From: Acidimicrobiia bacterium | Lineage (GTDB): Bacteria; Actinomycetota; Acidimicrobiia; Spongiisociales; UBA5794 | Length of the DNA: 57,290 nt | NCBI GenBank assembly: GCA_030066715.1 | Contig: JASJBC010000005.1 | Coordinates: 1-57,290, forward strand | Direction of reading: 5' to 3' | Part shown: piece by piece, positions 44,347 to 53,024 of the stretch | Numbering within the stretch: position 1 is the stretch's first letter | Layout of the letters: every line of letters starts with the position of its first letter | Position numbers and translations under genes: made by a program | Notes under the pieces: model-generated | Database searches by the model: none | What the model saw: only the letters and a program-made list of their open reading frames with translations | Told to the model about the DNA's origin: nothing

Positions 44347-46287
44347 ATGACGGTGCCCAATTCCACCGGAGGGCTGGCCGCCGACGTCGGGGGGACATTC
44401 ACAGATCTCGTCGGCTGGGACGGAACGCATGTCGTCACCGGCAAGGTGCCCTCGACCACCGATGATCAGAGCGTCGGCGTGGTCGGCGGAGCGACCGGTC
44501 TCGGAATGACCGCAGATCGCTTCCTGCATGGGACGACGGTGGCCACGAACGCCCTGCTCGAAGGACGCGGCGCCGAGACCGCACTGATCACATCTCCCGG
44601 GTTTGCGGATGTGATCGAGATCGGCCGTCAGGATCGACCCAGCCTCTACGACAGCTTTGCAGACCGGCCCGATCCGCTGGTCGCCCGCCGCCGTCGCTAC
44701 GAGGCAAGCACCGTTGCAGATCTCGATGCTGATTTGTCGGAGGTGGAAGCCGTGGCCGTCTCGCTGCTCTACGGCTACGAGAACGCGGAACGCGAGACCG
44801 AGATAGCGGCGGCACTTCTCCAACGCTGGCCCGAGCTGTCGGTATCGCTGTCGAGCCGGGTGGTACCCGAGTTCCGGGAGTTCGAGCGAACATCGACGAC
44901 CCTGATCAACGCCTACCTGTCACCCGAGGCGGGGAGCTACCTCCGTCGGTTGGTGACGAGGGCAGAGGCCGACGGTCTCCCCGGAGCGATCGAAGTGATG
45001 AGGTCCTCCGGGGGTCTGATGCCCATCGCCGAGGCGGCGCTCCTCCCTGCCGCGATCTTGCTTTCGGGGCCGGCGGCGGGGGTCGTCGCCGCGGCCGCCA
45101 TGGGCAACGTGCTGGGAAGGTCACGGCTCGTTTCGTTCGACATGGGCGGCACATCAACAGACGTGTGCCGTATCGAGGACGGGCGCCCGGAGGTGCTGTA
45201 CGAGCGTCCCGTCGCCGACTACCCGTGCCGCATGCCCTCGGTGGCGATACATACGGTCGGGGCGGGAGGTGGCTCCGTCGCCTGGGTGGACGGCGGTGGC
45301 TCGCTCCGCGTCGGGCCCCGCTCGTCCGGTGCGATGCCGGGACCGGCTTGCTACGGGCACGGCGGCACGGAGCCGGCTGTGACCGATGCCAACGTCGCCC
45401 TCGGCCGCATCGACCCGCAGGGGATGCTGGCCGGCTCACTGCCGATCCGTGCCGATCTGGCCGCTGCCGCGCTCGACACGGTCGGAGGCGGGCTCGGTCT
45501 CTCCACCACGGACACCGCACGCGGCATCGTCACGGTTGTCGAGGAAGTCATGGCGGGCGCCATCCGCACGGTGTCGATCGAACAGGGCGCTGATCCGCGG
45601 CAGGGGTATCTGGTCGCATTTGGTGGGGCGGGCGGGCTGCATGCCACGGCGCTGGCCCGCCGCCTCGACATGGCCGGGGTCATCGTCCCTCCCCATGCTG
45701 GGGTCTTCTCGGCCCTCGGCCTCCTGCTCAGCCCGCCGCGTGCGGACGCGGCACAGTCGGTGCGGATCGAGAACGAGGCCGAACTCGACGCGGAGATCGC
45801 AGCAGTCGTTGCCGCTGCCGCACAGCGCCTCGAGACGGGGGGCTCCCAACCCGAGTCGACTGCGGCATTCGTAGACGTGCGCTATCGAGGGCAGTCACAT
45901 GAGACCACGGTCCCGTACGCCGCCGGGGAGGGATGGGAAGCTCTGCTCGCTCGCTTCCATGCGACACATCGCGAGCGCAACGGGTTTGCCCGGCCTGATG
46001 ATCCAGTCGAGGTGGTGACCGTCCGGGCCGAGAGCGTCGGCCGGCCGCTGCTCTCGTGGTCGGATCTCCCCGAAGCAGTCCCGACGGGGACGGTTGATCT
46101 CCCCAGCCGGGTGGTGCTCGCCGCCGATGGAGAGGTCACGGCGCGGGTTGTCAATCGGTCGGGGCTGGCACCCGGTGACGAGATCACCGGGCCGGCGGTG
46201 GTGGAGGAGACCGAAGCGACAACCTACCTGGCGCCGGGGGAGCGAGCCGTCGTGCACGGCAGCGGCGCGCTGGAGGTCGAATGGTGA
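44347..46287 (+). CDS. hyuA: hydantoinase/oxoprolinase A-type subunit
   Basis: This 646-residue HyuA/OplahA-like ATPase subunit hydrolyses hydantoins or 5-oxoproline together with HyuB. The N-terminal actin-like ATP-binding motif is AADVGGTFTDLVGW, with HGTTVATNALLEGRGAETAL and the internal FDMGGTSTDVCRIEDG. The C-terminal GGAGGLHATALA and VEVVTVRAESVG segments fit the family. It overlaps hyuB by 7 bases, so they are coupled. N-methylhydantoinase, 5-oxoprolinase and acetone carboxylase-like activities cannot be separated by eye. Confidence 0.9.
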   Translation: MTVPNSTGGLAADVGGTFTDLVGWDGTHVVTGKVPSTTDDQSVGVVGGATGLGMTADRFLHGTTVATNALLEGRGAETALITSPGFADVIEIGRQDRPSLYDSFADRPDPLVARRRRYEASTVADLDADLSEVEAVAVSLLYGYENAERETEIAAALLQRWPELSVSLSSRVVPEFREFERTSTTLINAYLSPEAGSYLRRLVTRAEADGLPGAIEVMRSSGGLMPIAEAALLPAAILLSGPAAGVVAAAAMGNVLGRSRLVSFDMGGTSTDVCRIEDGRPEVLYERPVADYPCRMPSVAIHTVGAGGGSVAWVDGGGSLRVGPRSSGAMPGPACYGHGGTEPAVTDANVALGRIDPQGMLAGSLPIRADLAAAALDTVGGGLGLSTTDTARGIVTVVEEVMAGAIRTVSIEQGADPRQGYLVAFGGAGGLHATALARRLDMAGVIVPPHAGVFSALGLLLSPPRADAAQSVRIENEAELDAEIAAVVAAAAQRLETGGSQPESTAAFVDVRYRGQSHETTVPYAAGEGWEALLARFHATHRERNGFARPDDPVEVVTVRAESVGRPLLSWSDLPEAVPTGTVDLPSRVVLAADGEVTARVVNRSGLAPGDEITGPAVVEETEATTYLAPGERAVVHGSGALEVEW

Positions 46288-47822
46288 TCGACCCGATCAC
46301 GCTCGAAGTCGCCCGGAATCGCCTGGCCGCCATCGCCACCGAGATGGGTGTCGTGCTGCGTCGGACCGCCTACTCACCCAACATCAAAGAGCGCGCCGAC
46401 TGCTCGGCTGCGGTGTTCGTCCCATCTGGAGAGATGCTGGCGCAGGCTGAGCACATCCCGGTTCATCTCGGGTCGATGCCGGCTTCGGTCGCAGCTGTGC
46501 TCGATGTGTTTGGTGCCGACATGGAGCCCGACACCCAGTACGCGGTGAACGACCCCTATCACGGTGGAACTCACCTCAACGACCTCACCCTCGTGCGCCC
46601 CGTTCATGTCGCCGGCAATCTCGTCGGCTGGGTAGCCAACCGCGCCCACCATGCCGACGTTGGTGGGGAGGCGCCCGGCTCGATGCCGGCCCATGCGGTC
46701 GAGGTGGATCAGGAGGGTCATCGGGTCTCGCCGACCGAGGCGGTCTATCGCGGGGAGTGGCTGGAGGACTTCGTTGTCCCGTTCCTCGCGGCAACCCGCA
46801 CTCCTGCTGAGCGGCTCGGTGATCTGTCCGCACAGCTCGGCGCCAACGAGGCGGGAGCGCGGCGTATCACCGATCTCGCTCTCGCCGAGGGCCCCGATCG
46901 CTATCTGGAGATCGTGGCCGCACTGCTCGACTACGGCGAGCGCCGGATGCGCCACGCCATTGCCGCCCTTCCCGACGGCGACTACGAGTTCGTCGACTAC
47001 ATGGAGTGGAAGGAGCACGACCTGCCGATTCGAGCCGTCGTGACCATCGACGGGTCCGAGCTTGCGGCCGACTTCACGGGGACGCACAGCCAGATCGCCG
47101 GGAACATCAATGCGGTCGATGCGGTGACGCGGTCCTGTCTGTACTACGCAGTCCGAGTGGCGACCGACCCCACGATTCCCGCCAACGGTGGCTGCTACCG
47201 CCCGATGCACCTTGCCGCCCCCGCCGGCTCACTGGTCAACGCCAATCCGCCTGCGGCCGTCGCCGCCGGCAACGTCGAAACCAGCCAGCGAATCGCCGAC
47301 ACCCTGCTCGGCGCCCTGGCCCAGGCAGCCCCGGACCGGGTGCCGGCAGCGAGCCAGGGAACGATGAACAACGTTCTCATCGGCAACGACGATTTCGCCT
47401 ACTACGAGACCGTCGGTGGCGGCCAGGGAGCGCGACCGGGACGAGGCGGGATGTCGGGCGTGCACACCGGCATGACCAACACCAAGAACACGCCCATCGA
47501 GTCGCTGGAGGCGCACTACCCATTCCGGATCGTGCGCTACGGGTTGCGCTCCGGCAGCGGGGGTGAGGGGCGTTACCGGGGAGGCGAGGGTATCGCCCGC
47601 GAGATCGAGTTCCGGGTGGCTGCAGAAGTGTCGCTCATGGGCGAGAGGCGCCGCAACCAGCCGTGGGGTCTCGCCGGTGGCGGCCCGGGGGCCGTTGGTG
47701 AGGACTGGCTGCTCCGGCGCAACGGGCAGCGGGAGAAGCTTCCCGGGAAGACGACGATTGCGGTGGCGCCGGGGGACCGGCTTCTGGTGCTGACACCGGG
47801 TGGTGGCGGTTTCGGCGGCTGA
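46281..47822 (+). CDS. hyuB: hydantoinase/oxoprolinase B-type subunit
   Basis: This 513-residue HyuB-type subunit is the partner of HyuA. Signature segments are LEVARNRLAAIATEMGVVLRRTAYS, NIKERADCSAAVF, YHGGTHLNDLTLVRPV, VDAVTRSCLYYAVR, TMNNVLIGNDDF, GGGQGARPGRGGMSGVHTGMTNTKNTP, and the Gly-rich end (TPGGGGFGG). Start and stop are well defined. The neighbouring small membrane gene on the other strand begins 4 bases after the stop. Confidence 0.92.
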   Translation: MVIDPITLEVARNRLAAIATEMGVVLRRTAYSPNIKERADCSAAVFVPSGEMLAQAEHIPVHLGSMPASVAAVLDVFGADMEPDTQYAVNDPYHGGTHLNDLTLVRPVHVAGNLVGWVANRAHHADVGGEAPGSMPAHAVEVDQEGHRVSPTEAVYRGEWLEDFVVPFLAATRTPAERLGDLSAQLGANEAGARRITDLALAEGPDRYLEIVAALLDYGERRMRHAIAALPDGDYEFVDYMEWKEHDLPIRAVVTIDGSELAADFTGTHSQIAGNINAVDAVTRSCLYYAVRVATDPTIPANGGCYRPMHLAAPAGSLVNANPPAAVAAGNVETSQRIADTLLGALAQAAPDRVPAASQGTMNNVLIGNDDFAYYETVGGGQGARPGRGGMSGVHTGMTNTKNTPIESLEAHYPFRIVRYGLRSGSGGEGRYRGGEGIAREIEFRVAAEVSLMGERRRNQPWGLAGGGPGAVGEDWLLRRNGQREKLPGKTTIAVAPGDRLLVLTPGGGGFGG

Positions 47823-47826
47823 GCCG

Positions 47827-47994
47827 CTACATGCTGTTGCCGCGCATCTCGTTGGTGCGCAGCAGGGTCTCGGCGGTGGTCGTGTCCTCACCGTCCGAGT
47901 AGTAGTCGTGGATGTCCTGGCTGCGCCGGGCCGACCAGCGGATGGCCCAAACCACACCGGTCAGAATCGCAACTATGGCCAGCCACGCCGCCAT
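47827..47994 (-). CDS. small single-helix membrane protein
   Basis: This 55-residue protein from ATG 47994, after AGAGGAAG, begins AAWLAIVAILTGVVWAIRW, a single membrane helix. A charged tail follows (RRSQDIHDYYSDGEDTTTA). An in-frame ATG at 48021 would add nine residues. Small membrane proteins of this kind may modulate a larger membrane complex, but I recognise no family. Confidence 0.6.
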   Translation of the reverse strand: MAAWLAIVAILTGVVWAIRWSARRSQDIHDYYSDGEDTTTAETLLRTNEMRGNSM

Positions 47995-48146
47995 GACTTC
48001 CTCTCGTAGCTCGCTTTCCATTGTGCAAGTGGCGGGTGTCAGGCGCAAGCCGGTTCGGCTCAAGATGCGCCGCGAAGGACCGAACTAGTTATTGCACCGT
48101 TTGCGCGGGTGCAATCGGTACCGTCGGTACCCCCGAAGGAGAGTTC

Positions 48147-49079
48147 ATGGCTTTGGAATACCCAGCGGTCCACGAGGGTCCGCCCGAGGTCGACATCACC
48201 GTTGTGTTGCCGGTCTACAACGAGGTCGGTCACCTCGAGGAAGAGGTCGAGCGCACCCGCACCGCCCTCGACGCCTCCGACTACACCTACGAGATCATCG
48301 CGATCGACGATGGCTCGACCGACGGCTCGACCGAGCTGCTGGAGAAGATCGACGGGATCCGTGTCTTCTCCTTCGTCCACAACCGCGGTTCCGGGTCGTC
48401 TCGGAAGTACGGAACCCTCGCCGCCCGGGGGCGCTACGTCGTCTGGACCGACGCCGACATGACTTACCCCAACGACGAGATCCCGCAGCTCGTCGACCAG
48501 ATCGAGGGCTACGACCAGGTCGTCGGGGCCCGGCGCACAGAAGAGGGGACCGTCAAGATCCTGCGCAAGCCGGCCAAGTGGTTCATCCGGAAGCTCGCCA
48601 GCTACCTCACCGGAGTCAAGATCCCCGACCTGAACTCCGGGCTGCGCGCCATGCGCATCGAGGTCGCACGCCAGTTCGTGCATCTCCTGCCGCGCGGATT
48701 CTCCTGTGTGACGACGATCACGATGGCGTTCCTGTCCAACGGCTACTCGGTGAAGTACGTGCCGATCGACTACGCCAAGAGAGCCGGCAAATCGAAGTTC
48801 CACTGGTGGGCGGATACCCGACGCTATCTGATGCAGGTGATCAGGATGGTCCTGTCGTGGAACCCGCTGAAGATCCTCATGCCCCCGGCCGGTCTGCTCT
48901 TCCTCGCCGGCTTTGGCAAGGTGATCTACGACATATTCGACAAGGACTGGCGGATGGGCACCAACACCATCGTCATCCTGGGTGCTGCGTTCTCGCTGAT
49001 GTTGCTCGGCATGGTTGCCGACCTCATGGTGCAACTGAACAAGCAGCGCTACAACATCATCCCGGCGACACGTCGCTAG
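48147..49079 (+). CDS. glycosyltransferase family 2 membrane protein (polyprenyl-phosphate sugar transferase-like)
   Basis: This 310-residue GT2 enzyme of the dolichol-phosphate mannose synthase-like class has VVLPVYNEVGHLEEEVER, the DXD-type metal site WTDADMTYPNDEI, and GARRTEEGTVKIL. PDLNSGLRAMR and RGFSCVTTITMAFLSNGYSV follow, with the RAGKSKFHWWADTRRYL motif. Two C-terminal helices (ILMPPAGLLFLAGF, TIVILGAAFSLMLLGMVAD) anchor it. It would transfer a sugar to a polyprenyl phosphate lipid for surface glycan synthesis. A GAAGGAGAG ribosome site precedes the ATG. Confidence 0.9.
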   Translation: MALEYPAVHEGPPEVDITVVLPVYNEVGHLEEEVERTRTALDASDYTYEIIAIDDGSTDGSTELLEKIDGIRVFSFVHNRGSGSSRKYGTLAARGRYVVWTDADMTYPNDEIPQLVDQIEGYDQVVGARRTEEGTVKILRKPAKWFIRKLASYLTGVKIPDLNSGLRAMRIEVARQFVHLLPRGFSCVTTITMAFLSNGYSVKYVPIDYAKRAGKSKFHWWADTRRYLMQVIRMVLSWNPLKILMPPAGLLFLAGFGKVIYDIFDKDWRMGTNTIVILGAAFSLMLLGMVADLMVQLNKQRYNIIPATRR

Positions 49080-50287
49080 CGCAGCGAGTCGAACAACTCG
49101 GCGAAAGCGGCCGCCGACGCCTGCCGTGTGTATGTGCCGGTGACGAGATCCTTGCCACCCGCCACCAGCTGCGACCTGAGGGTTGGGTTGGTGTGGAGAC
49201 GCAGAATCGCCGCCGCGAGCTGATCTGGTGACCCCTCGGCCACGAGCAGCCCCGTGCGCTCGTTGCGCACGATAACGGGAATGCCTCCGGTTCGGGTGGC
49301 GACGACGGGTGTGCCCGCCATCATCGCCTCGAGGAAGACGAGACCCAGGCCTTCCTCCCATCCGCTTGCGGAGCGTTTCGACGGGCCGGCGAACACGTCG
49401 GCGGCGGCCATGTACGCCGGCACCTCGGCGGGGTCGACCCATCCGGTGAACACGACCGAGTCGCCGAGACCGAGGTCCTCGCTCAAGGCCACGAATGCCG
49501 ACTCGTCTTGACCGGATCCCACGACGAGCAGCTTGGCCGCAGGCGCGGCGTTGCGAACGACCGGCATGGCTTCGATCAAGTCGGCAACGCCCTTCTCCGC
49601 AACGAGGCGGCCGACAAAGACGACGAGGGGGCCGGCTCCCACCCGATGCCGGTGGCGGATCGCATCAACCTGGCCGGCGTCCGCCGCTCGTGACTCGACG
49701 CCCATCGGGATCTTGGCGATGGTGGCGGTCGGCTCGATTGCCCTGGTTGCCGCCGCCGTTGCGGTGGAGTTGACGGTGACGACCCTGGCACGTTTGATCG
49801 CCCACCGCTTGAAGCGGCCCAGCGTCGAACCCCGGAGATCGAAGACATCGCCGCCATGCACGGTTGCCACCATCGGGGTACGGGTCAGACGGCCGGCGAC
49901 GGCGCCCACAAAACCTTGTGGCAGCAGCCAGTGGGCGTTGACGATGTCGTAGCGCCCCCGAAGCAATCGCCACGTCGTGACGGCCATTTCGGCGAGAACC
50001 AGTGCCGGCACCTTGAGCCAGTTGGAGCGGCGCTCGCGCAGGTTGATCAGTGCGCCGCCTCCGTAGCACACCGTCTGCTGGGACTCGGGGAGGAGGTAGC
50101 GGAACCGGCGGACATCGATTCCGTTCATGGTCTCCCGTCGTTTGGCGCCTGGGGCGTGCGGGGCGAGGACATCGACCTGCCATCCCTCCTTCTGCAGATC
50201 CACGGCGAGGTTGAGCACAAATGGCGTGGTGGCGTCACCGGGCCAGCGGGGGAAGTTCGACGTGATGAGCAGTACTCGTTTGGTCAT
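49076..50287 (-). CDS. glycosyltransferase family 4
   Basis: This 403-residue GT-B enzyme of the GT4 family has an N-terminal domain with LLITSNFPRWPGDATTPFVLN, DIVNAHWLLPQGFVGAVAG and ATVHGGDVFDLRG. The C-terminal nucleotide-sugar-binding domain has VVFVGRLVAEKGVADLIEA, VVGSGQDESAF and GLGLVFLEAMMAGTPVVATRTGGIPVIV with the EGLGLV-E motif. It transfers sugars from nucleotide donors to glycolipids or glycans. The ATG at 50287 (MTKRVLL) is preferred over an upstream ATG. It shares CTAG with the GT2 gene. Confidence 0.92.
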   Translation of the reverse strand: MTKRVLLITSNFPRWPGDATTPFVLNLAVDLQKEGWQVDVLAPHAPGAKRRETMNGIDVRRFRYLLPESQQTVCYGGGALINLRERRSNWLKVPALVLAEMAVTTWRLLRGRYDIVNAHWLLPQGFVGAVAGRLTRTPMVATVHGGDVFDLRGSTLGRFKRWAIKRARVVTVNSTATAAATRAIEPTATIAKIPMGVESRAADAGQVDAIRHRHRVGAGPLVVFVGRLVAEKGVADLIEAMPVVRNAAPAAKLLVVGSGQDESAFVALSEDLGLGDSVVFTGWVDPAEVPAYMAAADVFAGPSKRSASGWEEGLGLVFLEAMMAGTPVVATRTGGIPVIVRNERTGLLVAEGSPDQLAAAILRLHTNPTLRSQLVAGGKDLVTGTYTRQASAAAFAELFDSLR

Positions 50288-50330
50288 GAGGTTCCGTTGT
50301 TGCCACATCGGGCTGGCGGCCGCCCGGGGT

Positions 50331-50336
50331 TAACCT
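50331..50336 (+). promoter_or_regulatory. -10 box (TAACCT) of leaderless membrane protein gene
   Basis: TAACCT is separated from the ATG at 50343 by 6 nt (ATCGCA). No ribosome site lies between. The divergent GT4 gene starts 44 bases upstream of the box. Confidence 0.5.
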
Positions 50337-50342
50337 ATCGCA

Positions 50343-51572
50343 ATGCAGCGGCTTGCCGACACCTTTCGTGATCTCAGCCGGCTGCGACTATTCGGGGTTG
50401 TTGCTCTGCCCCTGCTCGGGCTCTATCTGCTGACCGCGAGCTGGACCCTCCCGTATCACATCGACACGGCGACAAACGTGTTCACGGCCTGGGAGTTGGG
50501 GACCGACGGCGATGTGTTCCTCGAGGACCATGAGGTTCTCGTCTCCCCGGAGTACGTGCGGACTATCGCCTGGATCGTGCCGGCCAAGGAGTCGGTTGCC
50601 GCGCAATACCCGCCGGGCGCCCCCGCACTGGCGGCTCCGCTCTACGCGGTCTGGCCGGTCGAGGCGCAGCGCATCGAGGTGTACAACGAGGCGGCTCCCG
50701 ACGTAGCCCCGGTCGAGATTCTGATGCCACCACTTGGTCCGGCCGCGATCACGTCCGCGGTTGTCGCTGCCACCGTCGCCGGACTCCTTGCCGTTGCTTT
50801 CAGCAAGCTCACGGACACTCGCACGGCGGCGATCGGGGCGTATGTTGCGGGATTGGGCACCGGTCTGTGGTCCGTGGCAGCCGACTCGTTGTGGCAGCAC
50901 GGCCCCGCCATGCTGTGGATCGTGACCGGCACCCTGCTTTCCGCCTCCCACCGCTGGCTGGCCGGCCTGGGGTTTGGGGCCGCAGTGCTGACCCGTCCCC
51001 ACACCGCCGTCATCGCCGCCGCCAACGGACTCACCCAGGCCTGGCAGCGGCGCTCCCTCCGGCCGGCCGTCGAGATCGGCGTCGGATCTGCGCTCGGCCT
51101 GGCAGCCCTCATCGGGTTCAACGCCCTCGTCTTCGGATCCCCCTCCATCACCGGCGGCTATTCGGATTCCTTTGCCACCAACGCCACCAGCGCCGAGGTC
51201 TCGGGTTTCTTTCGCAACATCATCCTCGCCCTCGTGCACCCCACACGGGGGCTGCTGGTCTACTCGCCATTCCTGATCCTGCTGATCCCCGGCATCCCGG
51301 CGGCGTGGCGCAAGGCGCCCTCCTGGGTTCGGGGCTCGGCCCTCGGTGGAGTGCTCTACCTGCTGGTTCAGCTGAAGGCCAACCGCTACTCGGGGGGCGA
51401 TAGCTTCTGGGGCTACCGGTACCCGCTCGAGATGCTGGCGGCCGCAGCCCCGTTTCTCCTGCTCTGCTACACCGAGTGGGTCCGCAGGCAATCTGACCTG
51501 CTGCGCCGGGTGTTCATCTACCTCGTGGTCGCCTCCGTCGTCCTCACGGCGGCCGGGGCCGTCTACTTCTGA
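50343..51572 (+). CDS. polytopic membrane protein, GT-C-like glycosyltransferase candidate
   Basis: This 409-residue protein has about nine or ten hydrophobic helices. The first loop contains the acidic stretch WELGTDGDVFLEDHE, a place where GT-C enzymes carry a catalytic Asp. A later helix region (HGPAMLWIVTGTLLSASHRWLAG) and YSGGDSFWGYRYPLEMLAAA near the end are conserved-looking. I recognise no specific family; the genomic position among glycosyltransferases suggests transfer of sugars from polyprenyl-phosphate donors to surface glycans. Confidence in the fold is moderate, in the reaction low. Confidence 0.7.
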   Translation: MQRLADTFRDLSRLRLFGVVALPLLGLYLLTASWTLPYHIDTATNVFTAWELGTDGDVFLEDHEVLVSPEYVRTIAWIVPAKESVAAQYPPGAPALAAPLYAVWPVEAQRIEVYNEAAPDVAPVEILMPPLGPAAITSAVVAATVAGLLAVAFSKLTDTRTAAIGAYVAGLGTGLWSVAADSLWQHGPAMLWIVTGTLLSASHRWLAGLGFGAAVLTRPHTAVIAAANGLTQAWQRRSLRPAVEIGVGSALGLAALIGFNALVFGSPSITGGYSDSFATNATSAEVSGFFRNIILALVHPTRGLLVYSPFLILLIPGIPAAWRKAPSWVRGSALGGVLYLLVQLKANRYSGGDSFWGYRYPLEMLAAAAPFLLLCYTEWVRRQSDLLRRVFIYLVVASVVLTAAGAVYF

Positions 51573-51590
51573 CCGCACCACAAACCCGGG

Positions 51591-51596
51591 TAGCCT
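51591..51596 (+). promoter_or_regulatory. -10 box (TAGCCT) of the glcDEF operon
   Basis: TAGCCT lies 6 nt before the glcD ATG at 51603; the spacer GAGGCC could also act as a very close ribosome site. It probably drives all three coupled genes. Confidence 0.5.
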
Positions 51597-51602
51597 GAGG
51601 CC

Positions 51603-53024
51603 ATGACGCTTGTCGACGACCTGCGGGCAATCCTCGGCTCGGATCGAGTCCACTCCCATCCGCTCGAACTCCTCGTCTACAACAAGGATGCCGGGGTCAC
51701 CACAGGTGAGGTCGTGGCCGCAGTACTCCCGGAGACCACCCAGGAAGTAGCTGCGTGTGTCCGCGTCGCTGCTCGCCACGGGGTCCCGGTTGTCGCCAGG
51801 GGCGCCGGGACGGGCCTGGCGGGAGGGGCAGTGCCGACGGAACCCGCGCTCCTCATCGTGCTGACCCGGATCAACGAGATCTGGGACGTGGATACCGTGG
51901 CAAGAACCGCTTGGGTCGGGCCGGGGGTCATCAACCTGGATCTGTCCCGGCACACGGAACCGCTCGGTCTGCACTATGCCCCCGACCCGTCGTCCCAGGC
52001 AGCCTGCACCATCGGAGGCAACGTCGGCGCCAATGCGGGCGGCCCCCACTGCTTGGCGGAGGGGACGACGGTTGCTCACATCCTCGCCGTCGAGATGGTG
52101 ACCGCGGACGGCGATGTGGTTGTGCTCGGCGGTAAGGCCCCCGATCCTCCGGGTCTCGATCTGCGCGGTGTCGTCGTCGGCTCGGAGGGCACGCTCGGCA
52201 TCGTCACCGGGGTCTTGGTCAAGCTGACGCAGAACGCGCCCGCCGTGCGCACGCTGTTGCTGACGTTTGACAGCATTCAGGAGGCTGCCGGCACCGTCTC
52301 TGCGATCGTGGCTGCTGGCATAATCCCGGCGGCGCTGGAGATGATGGACCGTCCCATGGTTGTTGCGGTCGAGGCGTTCATCAACGCCGGTCTCCCGGTC
52401 GATGCGGAGGCGGTTCTCCTCGCCGAGGTGGTGGGTCTCGAAGCGGGCGTTGCCGCGGAGTCGCAGACCATCGAGCGAATCGCCGGCGAGCAGGGAGCCA
52501 CCTCGGTGCGGATCGCCGCCGACGATGCCGAACGTGCGCTGCTGTGGAAAGCCCGCAAGAGCGCGTTTGGTGCGGTCGCCCAGGCGGCCCCCGACTACTA
52601 CCTGCATGACACGGTCGTACCGCGCACGGCCCTCGTCGATGTAATCACCGAGGTGTACGCAATCGGCGAGCGCTACGACGTTCAGATGCTCAACGTCTTC
52701 CACGCCGGCGACGGCAACCTCCACCCGCTGGTTGCCTACGACAGCCGGGAGCCCGGCAAGACGGAGCAGGTGCGAGCGGCCGCCGAGGAGATGGTGCGTG
52801 TGTCCGTGGCGGCCGGTGGCTCGCTGACGGGGGAGCACGGTGTCGGGCTCGAAAAGCGCGACCTCATGCCGCTCGTCTTCGCTCCGGTCGATCTCGACGC
52901 CCAAGCCCGGCTCCGGGAGGCTTTTGACCCGGAGGGACTGCTCAACCCCGGAAAGATCCTGCCGCGGGGTTCGCGGTGCTACGACTACGGCCTGACGGCG
53001 CTTCCCGGGGAGGCGGCACCATGA
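51603..53024 (+). CDS. glcD: glycolate oxidase subunit D (FAD-linked)
   Basis: This 473-residue FAD-dependent oxidoreductase oxidises glycolate to glyoxylate together with GlcE and GlcF. The N-terminal FAD-binding (PCMH-type) domain has VPVVARGAGTGLAGGAVP, PDPSSQAACTIGGNVGANAGGPHCL and VVVGSEGTLGIVTGVLVKL. The C-terminal FAD-oxidase domain contains VFHAGDGNLHPLVAYD and GGSLTGEHGVGLEKR, with conserved His residues for substrate binding. The stop overlaps the GlcE start. A lactate or other alpha-hydroxyacid substrate is an alternative. Confidence 0.93.
   Translation: MTLVDDLRAILGSDRVHSHPLELLVYNKDAGVTTGEVVAAVLPETTQEVAACVRVAARHGVPVVARGAGTGLAGGAVPTEPALLIVLTRINEIWDVDTVARTAWVGPGVINLDLSRHTEPLGLHYAPDPSSQAACTIGGNVGANAGGPHCLAEGTTVAHILAVEMVTADGDVVVLGGKAPDPPGLDLRGVVVGSEGTLGIVTGVLVKLTQNAPAVRTLLLTFDSIQEAAGTVSAIVAAGIIPAALEMMDRPMVVAVEAFINAGLPVDAEAVLLAEVVGLEAGVAAESQTIERIAGEQGATSVRIAADDAERALLWKARKSAFGAVAQAAPDYYLHDTVVPRTALVDVITEVYAIGERYDVQMLNVFHAGDGNLHPLVAYDSREPGKTEQVRAAAEEMVRVSVAAGGSLTGEHGVGLEKRDLMPLVFAPVDLDAQARLREAFDPEGLLNPGKILPRGSRCYDYGLTALPGEAAP

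Noticed and set aside
48060..49442. 460-codon minus-strand frame opposite the GT2 gene
   Set aside because: Arg/His/Gly-rich shadow; the plus strand carries clear GT2 motifs and a ribosome site.
50388..52904. 838-codon open frame on the minus strand
   Set aside because: It is antisense to the GT-C-like membrane gene and glcD, its protein is Arg/His/Gly-rich with no domain, and the opposite strand holds clear glcD motifs. Long antisense frames are common in GC-rich DNA.
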